Origin: Sindora glabra
Taxonomy: Eukaryota; Streptophyta; Magnoliopsida; Fabales; Fabaceae
Reading direction: 5' to 3'
Assembly: GCA_020226215.1 (NCBI GenBank)
Contig: CM035233.1
Span: forward strand, 25,795,150-25,859,149
DNA length: 64,000 nucleotides
Below, piece after piece: positions 22,643 to 36,033 of the stretch. The position numbers and the translations under genes were made by a program. Numbering within the stretch: position 1 is the first letter of the stretch; each line of letters begins with the position of its first letter. The notes under the pieces are model-generated. The model searched no databases, was not told where the DNA came from, and saw nothing but the letters and a program-made list of their open reading frames with translations.

Positions 22643-24491
22643 TTAAACTATTAGACATATATACGGGAGAATTAGGGAATAAACTTTAAATACAAAAGAA
22701 GGTATAAAATCTTCAAAGGATATCGAATATCACTTAAGTCAAAATCTCTCAAAATATTTATAATCCAACTAACACAACCTAGACCCCAATATTTTAAAAA
22801 TCAAACCAAAGGACTAAAAAAGCATAGGCTTTTTCTTTGATTGATCTAACTAATTGTACTAATGATCAAACTAGATGACCTTATAAATAAAATTTTATAT
22901 AAATTTATTAAAGAAATTAAATAGTGGCTAATTTACATTGTATATATAAATTCATAATTTATATAAAAATAAAAACCTAAAAGAAATAAGGTAAATTGAT
23001 GAATTTTTAATTAATTAGGTGTTAAATTTATTCTTTTACTTTTTTGAATTATATATAAGCATATTAGGCCAATCCACCGCTTAAAAAATTGGTTAAAAAG
23101 TAGAAAAAGGAAAAAAATTGACTAGCCAATTTTTTTGTTTTGAACTAATTCGACTGCTAAAATGATTTTTTGAATTAATTCAAACCAAATAACACAATAA
23201 TTAGTGATTGAACTATCAGATTTGGTTTGATTTTTAAAACAATGCTAAGTCCATTAATTTTAAATTTATTTTTCAAGTATTTAGTTAGAATTTTATATGT
23301 TTAATTTGCCTTTTATTGATTATTTAATGAAGAAATTTTAGATTTAAAAAGCAGCATGTTGAACTAGTATTAAGTAATATTGTGATACTTATTTAAAATG
23401 TATATAATAATCAAACTGTTATATAGATTAGTTTGTTAAAAGGACAATAAATTTTAATTTCAAAGCTTCGCATTATTCTAAATTTATTTCTAATTTTTTT
23501 AACTTGGTGAGACAAAATTTGAGTATCTCAAAATTCAAAGTTTTCTTTTTTTATATTTTTCTTATCATTAACTACATTAATATAACACCAAATTTAGAAA
23601 AAATTATTTATATTTTAACTATAGTACATATCATTAGTCTCTTTTAAAGGAAAGAAGATAATTATAATTATCAATATCTTAAAAATTGAACATGTAAGTT
23701 TTGCAACATTAATAACTAACTATTTTGTTAGCAAAACTATATTCATTGAAAATAAAATACAAAATTGGATTTCAAGTATAAATTAAGGGATATCAATTGA
23801 TATAATATGGTGAGATAATTTTATAAAGATTAATTTAATGTATATGAAAATTTAAAAATTTAATTTCAAATATTACTTTTGATATCTATAATATTTTTAA
23901 TTTTTTTATTAACTGAGAGTAAAGACATATATTCTAATTGAAATGTAAAAGAATTTGTCTTGGATCTAGTAAAATTATAAAATATATTGTTTTTGTTTGT
24001 CCCATCGGATACATTTTTTGAAATAGTAATTGTAGAAGAGGATTGTTACTTTTTTCCTCTCTCTCTCTTTCTTCTCTATTTTTTTTTATTTTTTAGGTCT
24101 CACGCATGGGCCTGCACTCTTTCTGAGAGCCCAAATTTTAATTTGTGTGATTTTGAATCCTCACTTTAACCCATAAACCTATTTCTATTATATAGAAATG
24201 AACAGACTCCAAGCTTTCATACTTAGGAAAAAGGATAGAAGTTATAAGTGAGAGATTGAGGAAAATAATTCAAAAAAAGATAATCTTTTTATATGTATTA
24301 AAATAATTTTGTAAGTTTTTATAAATATTCAACATAAATGTTATAATTATTTTTATTATTATATGAAATTTTAGATGTATTTTTATAAATGGTTATAAAT
24401 GTATGTGAATTTATGGAGAACAAGAATGTAAAATATTACATGTTCATCTTTTTAATATACAAATAAAACATCTCATGCACTAGTTGGGAAA
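22643..24491. other. AT-rich stretch, nothing recognised
   Basis: I find no coding domain or element border. Stretches near 22780-23240 resemble decayed repeats built on AACC/GGTT motifs. The 60-codon frame at 23987-24169 is F/L-rich translation of a pyrimidine run and is not supported. Confidence 0.4.
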
Positions 24492-24525
24492 CACTATAAC
24501 AAGAAATCTTCCAACTACATCAGTA
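24492..24525 (+). mobile_element. Possible CACTA 5-prime terminus
   Basis: CACTATAACAAGAAATCTTC looks like the start of a plant CACTA element. It sits about 100 bp upstream of the truncated left edge of the copia element, and no partner end was found. This is a weak call. Confidence 0.25.
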
Positions 24526-24599
24526 TGAATTTGTTTGTTTATTATTTTTCAAAATATTTTTTTATTTTTAAAAACAAAAGAATATATTTAGTTATCTTA

Positions 24600-25339
24600 A
24601 GAACTTAAGGAGATTATGGTAATTCTAGGAGTGGCAAGTAAAGAAGAAGAGGGTGGGGCAACTCTAATAAAGGAGGAAGAGGAAGAGATTCAGTTTTAAT
24701 TTGTTATTAATATCAAGAATAAGGATACATCAAGAAATTTTGCTCAAAATTGGCAAGAAAGAATACATAGCTATCTAGGTTTGCACATATGGCACAAGAA
24801 TTAGAAAATAATGGTAAAATACTATCTGATAGTGAATATGTTGAATATTTATAATTGAAGGCCTCTTTACAGTCGCTATCTACCCAACCTATTGCCATAA
24901 TAGTTCAAATAAGTAATTCTACTACATGTCTTTCTAATTTTAATTTTAGATGGGTCACTAATTCTGGGGCCACTAATCATATGACGAGTCAAATAGGTAT
25001 CTTGTCCTCCTTTAATATTTCTCATCCTTCTCATATTACTTTAGCTAATAGTTTACTACTTCTGTTGTTAGGAGTGTTATGGTTAATGTCATTTCTAATA
25101 TTTTTCTATCTAATATTTTATGTCTCCTAAAGTTTTCATTTAATTTACTTTCAATCAACCAAATTACAAATGCTTATAACTGTGGCGTTTTCTTCTTTAT
25201 TGATTATTATGTGTTTAAGGATCTATTAACAAAGAAGATTTTTTATAAAGGATATGAATATGAGGAATTATATGTGCTAGATGAAAATTTTACTCAACCA
25301 ATTGCTGCTGCTACTACTACTACTCCCACTCCACATTAA
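24600..25339 (+). pseudogene. Ty1/copia gag C-terminus and protease, decayed
   Basis: The reading begins in a glycine/arginine-rich gag tail (NSNKGGRGRDS) followed by a CCHC zinc knuckle that has lost one cysteine (CY.Y....GYIKKFC). A stretch near KILSDSEYVEYL follows, then the copia protease region WVTNSGATNHMT, where the catalytic D of DSGA is N. The end of this part (SINQITNAYNCGVFFFIDYYVF...GYEYEELYVLD) is the usual link to the integrase. Stops and a frameshift separate these blocks (frames 24855-25130 and 25079-25339). The upstream gag and the 5-prime LTR are missing. In a live element these parts package RNA and cut the polyprotein; this copy cannot. Confidence 0.85.
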
Positions 25340-25931
25340 TTGCATTGTCGCTTTGGTCATCATTTATTAATATCTTTATGAAAATTATATTGTAATTTAG
25401 AATTTGTTTCCTAGTTAAATTGTAAATCCTATCAATTTCCTAAACAGCATCATCAACCCTATGTCCCTAAAGTTTATAAGTGGGTTTTATTCCTATTTAA
25501 GTTAGTACATTCAAATGTTTTGGGGACTTTGCCTAGTTATATCAAAATCTAATTTTTGTTATTTTATATCTTTTATAGATGATTATTTAAGAATGAATTG
25601 GCTTTATTTAATGAAAGATTGTTTGAAATTATTTAATATTTTTTGTACTTTATTGAAATTACAAATTAGTTTCACATAACTATTTGTGATTTATGAAGTG
25701 ATAATGCTAAAGGAGTATTTTTTTACATAGTTTTTAACTTATTTATCATAGTGTGGCATAATTCATCAACCTTCCTATGTAGTTATTCCACAAAAAAATA
25801 GAGTAGCTAAATGGAAGAATCGACATTTAATGTAAGTTTCTCATGCTCTTTTATTTCAAATGAAGGTTCCTAAAGTCTTTTGAGCAAATGCAATTTCTAC
25901 ACCCTATTTTATGATAAATCGCATGCCTTCT
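25340..25931 (+). pseudogene. Ty1/copia integrase N-terminal and core, decayed
   Basis: The zinc-binding HHCC module is recognisable as HCRFGHH followed by CKSYQF (one C lost). Then come the catalytic core remnants KLVHSNVLGTLP and the block ending KVPKVF.ANAISTPYFMINRMPS, typical of copia integrase before the conserved (V)LNG.IPY segment. There are several in-frame stops and no continuous frame. The sequence breaks exactly after NRMPS, where family A solo LTR A2 is inserted, and it resumes at 28985. Confidence 0.85.
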
Positions 25932-28900
25932 TATTATGATCCATCTTATGGTTATCATGACCAGTATAAAGATACCTAATTAGTACTAGTGTGCTAACTA
26001 GATATTTTTACAAGTTTCTAATACTCTGATCCTCTTATTAAATTATTATTGTAGAAAAAGTAGACATCTAAACTTTGAATACAAACTACATACATTATAA
26101 GTTTAAAAGTTATATACATACATATAGATATATATATATACATACATCCTAAAATTTATTTATATAGACATATAATTCACAAAACATTTCAAATTATGCA
26201 AATTGAACCTATATCAAAAAGTATCCCATAGATATCATGGAGAAACTGGAAGGTTACTATACAAGTATTAATTTACTACCTTAATTTCATGATCATTATA
26301 TGTCATTAATTGTACACAAAGAATGAGGATGAAATATACCCAGTAAGTGATTACTTATCACCTTATTAAAAAAGGCTTTTTACCATAAAAGTTTAGTCTA
26401 CTCTTGGCATATAATTCGAACTAATGTTTTATAAGGAATTTTTTATATATATAATATTGGTACATTTCATTATAGAAAATAATAATGGTAGGTATATAAG
26501 TATCACTTTATATATTTAGTCCAACCTTATCCACCGCTACCTTAGGCTTAAAGCTACCAGTCTTTTCTCTCCATTACTAACCACTCATCTCCTTCTTTGC
26601 AAAGGATGTTATATCTCATCTCTCAATTCACAATAATTAAGAATGGGATGTTAATACATTAACCATTTATTTCATAGATATGGCCAAATACCCACCATGC
26701 CATAGGTATTTTATGTGTTACATCCATGTGTCATATACATTTAAATACCTTCTTAACAATTCTCAAAGAATTTTTGGGAAACTTGTATATGTATCATGGC
26801 TTGGAGCCCATTTTTGTGCTCCTAAATTCATTCTAAATTTCACCATAATTTGTTCTAATATTTTTAACATATTATTAGATAAGATACAATATTCAATTTG
26901 CACAAAAATATCTCCATAGGTACTAGTTCACTCAAAACCCAAAGAAGAAATTCAAGAATAGGATAACACAAGGGTATATGTAAATAAAGCTCTTTTTCAT
27001 CAATCAAATGGTATCCAATTGTTATCAAAATTTGCCACAATATTCCTAACAAATTAGATGAAAGATAACTTAAGTATTGTACAATTAATTTCGTGATTTT
27101 ACTTGCAAATCAAAATTAAGAGTTTAGATTAACAATTTCCAGACTGCATTAGAGCAGTCAAAATGCAACTATTTTTTGGGTAACTAAATCAACTCCAATT
27201 TCCATAAAATTTTGATACAAGCTATATAACACCCAAATGAATGTCCTATGATTTTCATAATTTTATTCATTCACATGATGGGCCCAAAATTGTAAAACCT
27301 AAGACTGCACAGACAAGGTTCAAAATCAAGACTACATTAGAGTACTTGAAATAGGAAATTTTACTGAATAACCAAATGAGCTTCAATTGCCACCAAATTT
27401 GGCTGTGACTTTCTTAACATGTAGCAGGGTAATGAAAAAAATTTCACAATTTTTATCATTTGTTTGGTTGTCCAAATACCCCAAAAACAGAAGTAAAATT
27501 TGCCAGTGTTTTGTTTTGACTCAATTCCTCCTAGGCTTAAAAACATTCAAATTTCACATCCCTAAATTTTTCCAAAAATTCCTAAACTCATATATGTTCA
27601 TCCTAATACTAAATATAGCCTTAAAATATCAATAAATGAAATTTAAAAATTTTCTAAACACTAGTTGCATTGAATACCTAAGAATCCTATTTTAGCACAA
27701 CATGGAAGGAGTTGTCTTCATTTTCATCAATTCCTATCTTCATTTTTCCTAAACAAATTTGATAGTTCCTTGTTCTACCATTCTCAAAATCAATATTTCA
27801 ACAACATACCATCGTAATGTCAATTATAACACTCCAAAATAGAATCATACCTCAACATATTTCAAATAGGAAATAAGAAAGCATAAACTAACAATATCAT
27901 CACCTATTCCTTTGATATGATTCCAAAAATAGTGAGAGTTGCCACTCACCTTATTCTCTTCACTTTTTTTTTCAATAACTCTTTGACATAGCAAGAGAAT
28001 GGTTTCATAGAAACAAATCATATTTTAGAGATTTAGGAAGGGAGAAAATTATAAAATTTAGAAGAAATTGAAAGAAAGTGCCAAGCTACCTTACAAGCTT
28101 TGGAGAACAATTTGAATCCCTTGAATAAGCTTGAAATTTTCTCCTATTTTTTCCTCCTTTTGTCACAGTTTGGGGTTAGTTAGAGAGCATAATTTTTTCT
28201 CTTCTAAGGCCCCACAATATTTATATAAAACTTAACCCTAATTTTAAAAAAAATCATAATTTTCTTATTAATTTTTATTAATTTTGGAGAAAGGTTTTTG
28301 GACATTTGACTGAGCAATTTAGGCATCCAAGTGTTCTACTCAGCCATGAAATATTTACCTTCTTGGCCACTAAAATTTAGCCACACAAAAGGGTAAATAA
28401 TGTTTATTATAAAATATCCCCAAATTTTGCCTTATTTTCACTTAGGTCTTAGCTTCTTGTGGAAGTTTGGGCCTATGTTTTTGGGCCTCTAAAATTAGGC
28501 CAAACCATCTTAATATCAATAAAAATTTACCACTTAAGAAGACAAAAAGGATTTACTGCAATTTAACCCTAATTTTTTCATTCTCTTATATTTTTGCTCC
28601 TAACCTTTCAAATATTTTTAGGCCTTTATTTTCTAGACTTTTATACTATTTTTAGGCTTAAACAATTTAATTTAGGCCAATCCAAAGGTTTTTAAATTAA
28701 TTTATTTAGTTTTGGCTTAAACTTTCATTTTTTGGTTTATTTGGGTTTTGAAAATTTGATAAATTCCTAAGTGAATTTTCCAAAACCTATAATTAAACTT
28801 TTATTTGTTTTTTTATCTATTATGATACTTGTTAAAATTCTCAAAACTTTTTCCAGTTAGACTTCCAAATTACCCTTACAATTCCTTTGAAATTTACCTA

Positions 28901-28984
28901 ATTTTTCTTATTGAAATTTCTAAATCGAGGTTTTCTAGAAAAATTTCTTACTTGATATCTCTTGTCTTATTTTGGGATATCACA
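25932..28984 (-). mobile_element. Solo gypsy LTR family A, copy A2 (minus strand)
   Basis: This 3053-bp insertion splits the copia integrase. The left end TATTATGATCCATC aligns base for base with the TGTCACAACCC end of copy A3 after C-to-T and G-to-A decay; the right end is TTTGGGATATCACA. The flanks are CTTCT (25927-25931) and TTTCT (28985-28989), a 5-bp duplication with one change. It has no internal domains. The small frames at 26680-28655 lie in LTR sequence and match no protein. Confidence 0.85.
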
Positions 28985-29300
28985 TTTCTTTAGTTTTTTA
29001 TGGATGGGTACCCTTTTCTATTTTATTTCCCTCTAAATCTTATTTCCTATTCTTCCACGTATTTTTGGTTGCACATGTTTTATATATGATAATTGTCTTT
29101 AAGTACCCAAATTGGATCCTTAATCTTTAGAGTTGTTTTTCATGGATATTCTCATACTAAAAAAGGCTATAGATGTTTTTATCCTAAGTTAAATCATTAT
29201 CTTGTGTCTTCTGATGTTACATTTTTTGAATTTACCTTATTTTTTGGGCCTTCTCCATTTTTCTCCACTTTGCAAGAATAAAAAATTGTTGATGAGTACT
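28985..29300 (+). pseudogene. Ty1/copia integrase C-terminal part, decayed
   Basis: The sequence continues the integrase from before solo LTR A2. The translation runs through LFPSKSLFPIPPRIFGCTCF, then PKLDP and a stretch equal to FMGYS.TKKGYRCF (GYRCFYPKLNHYLVSSDVTF in the 29093-29281 frame). This is the conserved GYS..KGYR.Y motif region of copia integrases. A frameshift lies near 29100. Confidence 0.85.
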
Positions 29301-29922
29301 TTCTTGTGCCTTCTTATTCATAAGACTCACAAGTTCATTAAAAATAAAATTAGGTTCGACTTCCATTAAATATGTTTATTTTCATAGAATGTAAGTACCA
29401 CTAATAACTCCTCTACTAGACAAGGCATAAACATCTAATCTAAACTTTATTTTAGATGATCCACCAACTTCATTTCCTCTATTGGCTCCTGCCTTATCAA
29501 ATTCTCCTCTTTTGTCTTCTAATTTGGATCTATCCATTGCTTACCAAAAAGGTATTTGTACTTGTACTCAGAAAGGTAACTATAGCTATCCTTATTACAT
29601 TTCCACTTATGTGTCCTATTCTTCTTTACCTACATCTTCCTAATCATTTATTGCTTCCTTAGATACTATTAACATTCCTAAGTCATATTCTGAGGCTTTT
29701 TCTCATGATGGGTGGTGTGCTGCAATGGCAAAAGAAATGATAACTCTTGAAGCAAATTAGATGTGGGATGTTATGCCTTTATCTAATGGTAAATAATCCA
29801 TTAGTTGTAAGTAGGTGTTTATTGTGAAAGTTAATCTGAATGGTTCTGTTACTTATTTGAATGCATGTTTAGTAGCTAAAGGGTATGCTCAGACCTATAG
29901 CATTGATTACTTAAATACCTTG
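29301..29922 (+). pseudogene. Ty1/copia integrase-RT linker and RT start, decayed
   Basis: The linker has KGICTCTQKGNYSYPYYIS and SYSSLPTSS, matching the proline/serine-rich joint before RT in this copia type. The RT start follows: IPKSYSEAFSHDGWCAAMAKE, then a lost W in the VGC(K/R)W block, then CLVAKGYAQTYSIDYLNT. The frame holds stops at 29758 and beyond. The sequence breaks inside the DTF(S)P motif, where the 1.6-kb solo LTR is inserted. Confidence 0.85.
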
Positions 29923-31543
29923 TATTAGGATTTGGATCAACATACTTAAAATTTTCAATCTAATTCATACCTAAGATCCATACAAAACGATATAAATTAG
30001 TATTAAGGTTTTACCTTAATAGTGTTTGTATTCTTTCTAAATGAATCCTTGAGAGACCAAGATGAATCAAATGCCGGCCAAAATGTACAACATCTCTACA
30101 GTATCTATATGGAGTGAACAATGACTTCTCTCCTTCACAAAACTGCTAGGATTCGTCTCTCTTACTAGGATTTGGATTGGGTATTTTCTGAGCGATTTAG
30201 GGTTTTCTTGAAGCTTATATGCATGAATCAAAGTGTTGCCTTCAAGTCCCTTTTATAGAACTAAGGCATGTCATAATCCTAATCCTATTAGGATAATGCT
30301 TTAAAAAAAATCCTAATCACACTTAACAAACATCACCTTATCCTTATCCTAGAGAGAGTGAAGAGAGATAGGACTTATCTATTAATTATCTAATATCAGA
30401 TAATTACATTATCTCATAATATGATTATCTAATATTAGATAATAAATTATCTCATAATATAATTATCTAATATCTAATAACATAATTATCTAATATTATT
30501 TTAATATTAAATAATATCATATAATGTTATATATATATTACATGAAAAACATATTATTATCTTAATAATAATATATATGCATGAAAATAAGTCCAATTAA
30601 TTGAATTTTAGTCCAATTAAAACCTAATTAATTATTATCTTATTCCTACTCCTTTTGTGTGACCTTGTAGGTTCTTACTACGTTGATAATGACTCATTTT
30701 AGGCCATAAATAGTGAGCAGTATTTAGCAATACATCACTGCCACTCAAGTAGTAAGAATGTCTGTGATTCGATATCTACTTAATATATGATCAACACTTT
30801 GCTTTATAATCCCTTTTGTAACAATATCCAAATCGAGCGGAGGCATGAAGTGTGTCATCCTTGTTAATGTTCAATTTTATATTTCTTAATACTGAGTAAA
30901 CTTAAAACAAATGATTAATATCACATATTGATCCAATTAAGAATGGCCATGCATTTCTAACTCTTACCCAATCAAAGGGCCTAAGGATATTTCTATTTTA
31001 TATAAGAGTAACAAAATCTCATCTACATCACTGACTACCCTCTGCATGATTCATTACACACCCAATCAATGCCCTATTCATCATCCTAATTAAAGGTGAT
31101 ATAGGACGACATCAAAGTGAATAACTCCTCATGTAGGGAACCGTAGTGATTTCAGGTTAAAGGACTATGTGCATTTGTGGCCATATGAGAATAACTAATG
31201 ATACATCTATCCATGCAGTATTCTCACAATGGATTAGTCCAGTACATTATTCACTAACAATGTACCATATATTGACTTGATATCAAATATCTATGATTCA
31301 TAATCATCAGTCACTGTACATGCTAGTCTCGATGTATTATTACTATCCTTTTCATAATAATACTTGATTAGGGGCATTTTAGGAATAGTAAAATTATTCC
31401 AAGAATAATTATTATATTTAAGTTATAATTTACGTAAAATAAAATAAAATAAAATATAATAATCATATTACCAAAATGAAATGTAATACATTGTATAATA
31501 TTGTAATCATTTCTATGATTAGTTCCTAGGACACACACTAACA
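29923..31543. mobile_element. Copia-type solo LTR, 1621 bp
   Basis: It starts TATTAGGATTTGGATC (TGTTAGGA with one G-to-A change) and ends ACACACACTAACA, the short TGTTAG...CTAACA inverted ends of copia LTRs. The flanks are CCTTG (29918-29922) and CCTTC (31544-31548), and the target fits the codons of the interrupted RT motif. A region near 31180-31420 resembles the fragment at 44490-44710. There are no coding domains. The orientation is not certain. Confidence 0.85.
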
Positions 31544-31548
31544 CCTTC

Positions 31549-32260
31549 TCCCTTGTAGTGAAAATTACTTTAACTTGGTTACTTATCTCTCTTGCTGCTA
31601 CTTATAACTAGTCTCTTCACCTGTTGGATGTTAAAAATGCCTTCTTACATGAAGATTTACATAAGGAGGTGTATATGGAACAATGACTTAGGTTTATTAC
31701 TTAGGGGTAGTGTGGGAAAGTACTACATTTAAAGAAATCATTGTCTAGGTTGAAACAATCTCCTCAAGCTTGATTTGGGAGGTTTAATGAAGTGGTGATA
31801 GATTTTGAAATGAAAAAAAATTATCAATGTTCTATAAGTAGTATAATTCAGGATGTATTATTCTAGTTATGTATATTAATGATATTGTAAGTATAGGGAG
31901 TGACAAGCTAGACATTTCACATTTAGAAACTTTTCTTTAGAATAAAGACCTAGGAGCACTTTAATATTTCTTCGGTATTAAGATTTCTTAAGAAAGGTAA
32001 AGGATTTTTTTATCTCAAAGAAAATATGTGCTTGCTTCTTGAAGGAAATAGGCATGATTGTTGTTAAATCTTGTGAAACTCCTATGATTACAAATGTTAA
32101 GCTTAACCTAGAGGATAAGGCATTACTTGAAAATCTCAGGCGGTATAAGGGATTAATGGGAAAATTAAACTATTTCACTATAACTAGGCCGACATTGCCT
32201 TTTCAGTAAATATGGTTAATTAGTTCATAAATCCTCTTTAGATATGCTCTCATATACATT
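31549..32260 (+). pseudogene. Ty1/copia reverse transcriptase, decayed
   Basis: The frame resumes after the solo LTR with LLISLAATYN.SLHLLDVKN and AFLHEDLHKEVYMEQ. It then shows the SLSRLKQSPQA.FGRF region and the catalytic box read here as YINDIVSIG (YVDD with D lost). FLSQRKYVLAS and KLNYFTITRP follow. Frameshifts and stops are frequent. Functionally this would be the polymerase that copies the element RNA; with the YVDD box changed it is dead. Confidence 0.85.
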
Positions 32261-32795
32261 CTGAAGTATCTGAAGAAGGCACTGGTCAAGGGGTCTTAAA
32301 TGAAAATCATGATCATTGCTAAGTAGAAGCTTTTTTTGATATAGATTAGGTAAGATGTCCTATAGATTAGAGATATACTTTTAGATATTATGTGTTTGTT
32401 GATGGAAACCTTGTTTCATGGAAAAGCAAGAAACAAGTTATTATATCTTGCTCCAATGTAAAGTTTGAATATGAAGCTATAGCTTATGCTAGATCTGAAC
32501 TTGTATGGGTTGCTTACCTTCTTCAATAGCTAAACATAAAGACTCAATAAGTTATACAATTATGGTGTGACAATTGGGCGACTACTTATATTGCTTTAAA
32601 CTTGATTTTTCATAAATAAACTAAATATGTAAAAGTTGATTGTCATTTTATTAGGTCAAACTCATAAGAAAGAGTCATTAGTCTTAAATATATTAGAATT
32701 AGGGAACAATTAACTAATCTATATACTAAATCTCTTCTAAGGAAATAGGTTGATGAAATTTGTAATAAGGTAAGCATGATTGATATCTATAACCC
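32261..32795 (+). pseudogene. Ty1/copia RNase H, decayed
   Basis: The best preserved block reads YYVFVDGNLVSWKSKKQ, then an S(S)AE-like box as KFEYEAIAYARSELVWVAYL, and LWCDNWATTYIALN, the conserved CDN(Q)AA motif. It ends with KYVKVDCHFIR, REQLTNLYTKSL and the terminal CNKVSMIDIYNPT. Stops are present (for example at 32529). The end of this block leads straight into the polypurine tract. Confidence 0.85.
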
Positions 32796-32798
32796 AAC

Positions 32799-32940
32799 TT
32801 GAAGGAGAATGTTAGTAGATAAGTAACATTATATCCTACATTACTTATATCTTACAATATGTACCTTGTATTATAATATATATATTGAATACCTAACTTG
32901 ATTGAGAATATGATATTACAAATTCTCCTCTAATTAATAT
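32799..32940 (+). mobile_element. Copia polypurine tract and start of 3-prime LTR
   Basis: TTGAAGGAGAA (32799-32809) is a decayed form of the TTGAGGGGGAG tract that precedes TGTTAG in many copia elements. TGTTAGTAGATAAG from 32810 is the LTR start. The LTR seems short; an end near TGATATTACA (about 32929) is possible but has no matching partner, because the 5-prime LTR is missing. Confidence 0.6.
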
Positions 32941-32949
32941 GTATGTTTT

Positions 32950-34450
32950 AAAGTAACTAGAGTAAATAACTAAAGGTAAATTGGTAAATTCATAGGCTAA
33001 AAGCTATTAACATAAAAAAAGGTCCAATATGTCCTTAAACATAGCAAAACACCAATTAGCCCCAAAGGCCTAAAATGGGTGACTATAAAGCACCATGGCT
33101 TTATGGCCCTATGCTTGGTTCTCAATTACCAAGATGCACATCCTCAAATTAGGAAGTCTTTGCAAGCTCTCTCTCTCTCTCTCTTTTATGGATTAAAGCC
33201 ACTTGAATTAACCTTTGAAAGGCATCTTTGAGTCTTTTAGCTTTGCTTTTAGTAATGGGCCCTTCTAGTATGTGTAAGTGCTCCTCTTTGATTTAGGATG
33301 AAGGGAGAAAATTTTAGAAGACTTATGAAAGGAGTGCACCATGTATAGGAAAGAGAAAAGAGAAGTAAGGATGTTTTGGTTTTTCCATTTTATTTTGTGA
33401 AAGGCAATGATGCCTTGTCCCTAACACCATTAGCTGACATGGACTTTTTCTCTAAGGATTAGTTCTTCCTCTTGATAAGTCATGGTTACGTTAATTGTTC
33501 CTAATTCTTTATTACCTTAGTGAAATCATTGGTTTTCTAGCCTTTCTCCATAATTTTTACGCTTAACCAAGTAAATTTTAGGTCCATGGAAGGCCTTAGT
33601 TGAACACCCCCACATTAAGTGTTGAGTAGGCCCTTTTCAATGCCTAACATGCTTTCTTTTATCATCCTCAATTTGGTATATGATCCTCTAATAGTTGGGC
33701 CTAGCCTACACTTAATAAAATTTTCAAATTAGGCCTAAATCTACATTTTTATGAAGCAATCTTTTTGCTAATTTTTGAAAAAAATGAAAGCTTTTTATTT
33801 ACTATTACTCACTAAATGAAAATTTTACTCTAAGTAGCCTTATATGTCTTCTTTCCACATATGCAAATTATTTATCAACCAAATCTTGCAATAAAAAGTA
33901 ATACCTAATATATTGAAGGTAGGTTAGCATTATTCCATTGGAAATTTTCCTATTTTCAAAAAAAAAAAAATAACATTGATTGTCTTAGAATTTTATCCTA
34001 AAATTTTTATAGGTAGAATCCTTGAACGTTTTCTTTCCAAATTTCTTATAATTCATAAATTAAATATTCCTATTGAAAGTTATAATAAAAACATTGCCAA
34101 CTATGTAGTAGACTTAGAATAAAAATGCAAATTGTCAACTATTCTCTTAGTCTTTTTTGTGTCTATCACGTTTAGGCCTTTGTACAGCCTAAACCAAGTA
34201 GGTATTATCCTATATGGATATTTTCTTCCTTATATACACTTTGTATTTCCTGCCTTATACACTTAGGTGGCGTACATATACTTACATATATACACCATTG
34301 AAAAGTAAGTTGAACATTCCCCATGTATATACTTGCTTGAGCACACATTCATTTACATATATATGTGCACATATATTTTTATAAAGGCTCATGTATGCAT
34401 ACTTTTATTTAAATACATACCAACCATACTAAAATTATTAAGGTGTTATA
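32950..34450 (-). mobile_element. Possible solo LTR (family F)
   Basis: The right edge ATTATTAAGGTGTTATA reads on the minus strand as TATAACACCTTAATAAT, close to the TGTAACACC start of gypsy LTRs. The content (a purine-rich part with GGGAGAAAATTTTAGAAG, a CT repeat at 33165-33183) resembles LTR A in layout but not in sequence. I found no left border or target duplication. This is a low-confidence call that also serves to describe a gene-free stretch. Confidence 0.3.
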
Positions 34451-34762
34451 ATAAGGTTGATTAAGAGTAAAAAAAAAGTTTATTTTCTTTCTATATGTTA
34501 ATTAATTTAGTACATTAAATATATGATCATGATGTGAACATATGTATGCATAAGAACTACTATAAATGAGATTTTTAAATTGAATTGATTTAGTGTTATT
34601 GTTAAATTGTTAAAATATATATGATGTGATAACTTAAGGGTACAACAAACTTACATGTTTGATTGTAAATGAAAATAAGTGTGGATGATTATTTATGTAA
34701 ATCATAATGCTAATAGAAATTAAACTATAGAATTGTATGATTTAAGCATAAATGGTTTTATT
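34451..34762. other. AT-rich stretch, nothing recognised
   Basis: No coding or repeat signal is visible. The last 8 bp (34755-34762, GTTTTATT) are the left target duplication of the hAT element. Confidence 0.4.
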
Positions 34763-36033
34763 TAAGGATGGGCAAATTATTGTGATCCAACCCAATTCAA
34801 TCATTTGAACCTGAAAACTAGCAAGTAAAGTTTGATAAAAAAATCAAATGGATAAAATTGGCTTAAATTTTTTAAAAAAATTAAGTTCAATTGATATTGA
34901 AAGATTTAGACCTTAATTGAACTTAATCACATTAGACTAACACCATCAATTAAAATTAAATAATATTAACACTCCTTTTTCCAAAAGCTATTGCCTCATT
35001 TAATCCTTTATCTCTATCTTCTTATATCTCTCTCTTTCACTATTTACAAGATAAAAGCGTATACAAACCTATTCACCTCTTTCTCTTTCATCAATCCACT
35101 TATCCTAGATCTTGAGGCCATGATACTTTTTCCCATCCATCTAATCTTTCTTTTCCTAAAGTCAATTTGCCAAAATCACATTACTTCTTTTGACATCTTG
35201 AAGCTAAACCAAAGAGAAAGGAAGGAAATAAGGTTATTTTTCTTTCTCTTTGTTACTATCCTTCACTTTAATTGCCTTGTTCCCTATTCTAATCCAATAA
35301 TGTTGTTTTGCTCAAATATTGTCTTCATAACTAAATAATCATGAGACAGAGTGCAAGCTTAAAAGGTTCAATGCTCTTGAACCCAATAAGAGGGTTAAGT
35401 TAATATGCACATATATGGTCAAAACAATAATGACCAAGTTTAATGGACTACAACACTTTGGACTTAAAGACAAAACTATCATTAAAAAGGAAATAAGGCA
35501 ATCTTTTTTTTTCTGTTATCTTAATTTTTTGTAAAAAAAACCCATTTCAACCTTCTTTCTTAATCTCAAAAGCTATCATCAATTATTTTAGACCTGTAAT
35601 TCACATACATTTTCAATGTTTCATTTGTAAGTTTCAGGTTCTTGCATAGACTTTTTCTCTTTTAACATCTTGTAATTTTACAATTGTTTAATATTTTTCT
35701 CTAATTTATAGGAAATATTATCTTTTGAACTTTTGTTTTCTTTGAAAAATGTTTACAAATGAAATATTCTGCAAGTAAATGTCAAACCTTACATTAGAGC
35801 TTGTGAAAAATTTGTATGAAACTCCAAAATTATCTTTTATCCTAATGGGTAATTTTAGTTTCTTTTAACATTTTTAATTAGTTGAACTCATTGACAGTTA
35901 ATTATCACCAATTAAATATGATTTATAATGAGAGTACAATTAATTTTACATATATATTTGAGTATTTCAATTGATTACAGTCAATTGAGCTTAATCTATT
36001 TAACTGACTGAAACTGACTAATTTTTGCCCCTA
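34763..36033. mobile_element. hAT-type element with perfect 8-bp target duplication
   Basis: The left end TAAGGATGGGCAAATTA and right end TTTTTGCCCCTA form short inverted repeats close to the TAGGGGTGGGCAAA ends of plant hAT elements. GTTTTATT lies directly on both sides (34755-34762 and 36034-36041), the 8-bp duplication expected for hAT. At 1271 bp it is too short for a transposase. A 115-codon frame (34991-35338) is F/L/I-rich, shows no BED zinc finger or hATC dimerisation motif, and is probably chance. Subterminal parts (34780-34930 and 35880-36020) share AATTGA..TTAATC motifs in inverted order. Confidence 0.85.

Noticed and set aside
34991..35338. 115-codon frame as a small membrane protein gene
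   Set aside because: It lies inside a hAT element of 1.27 kb, is F/L/I-rich from AT-rich DNA, and shows no transposase or known domain motif. It is kept only as something to check.
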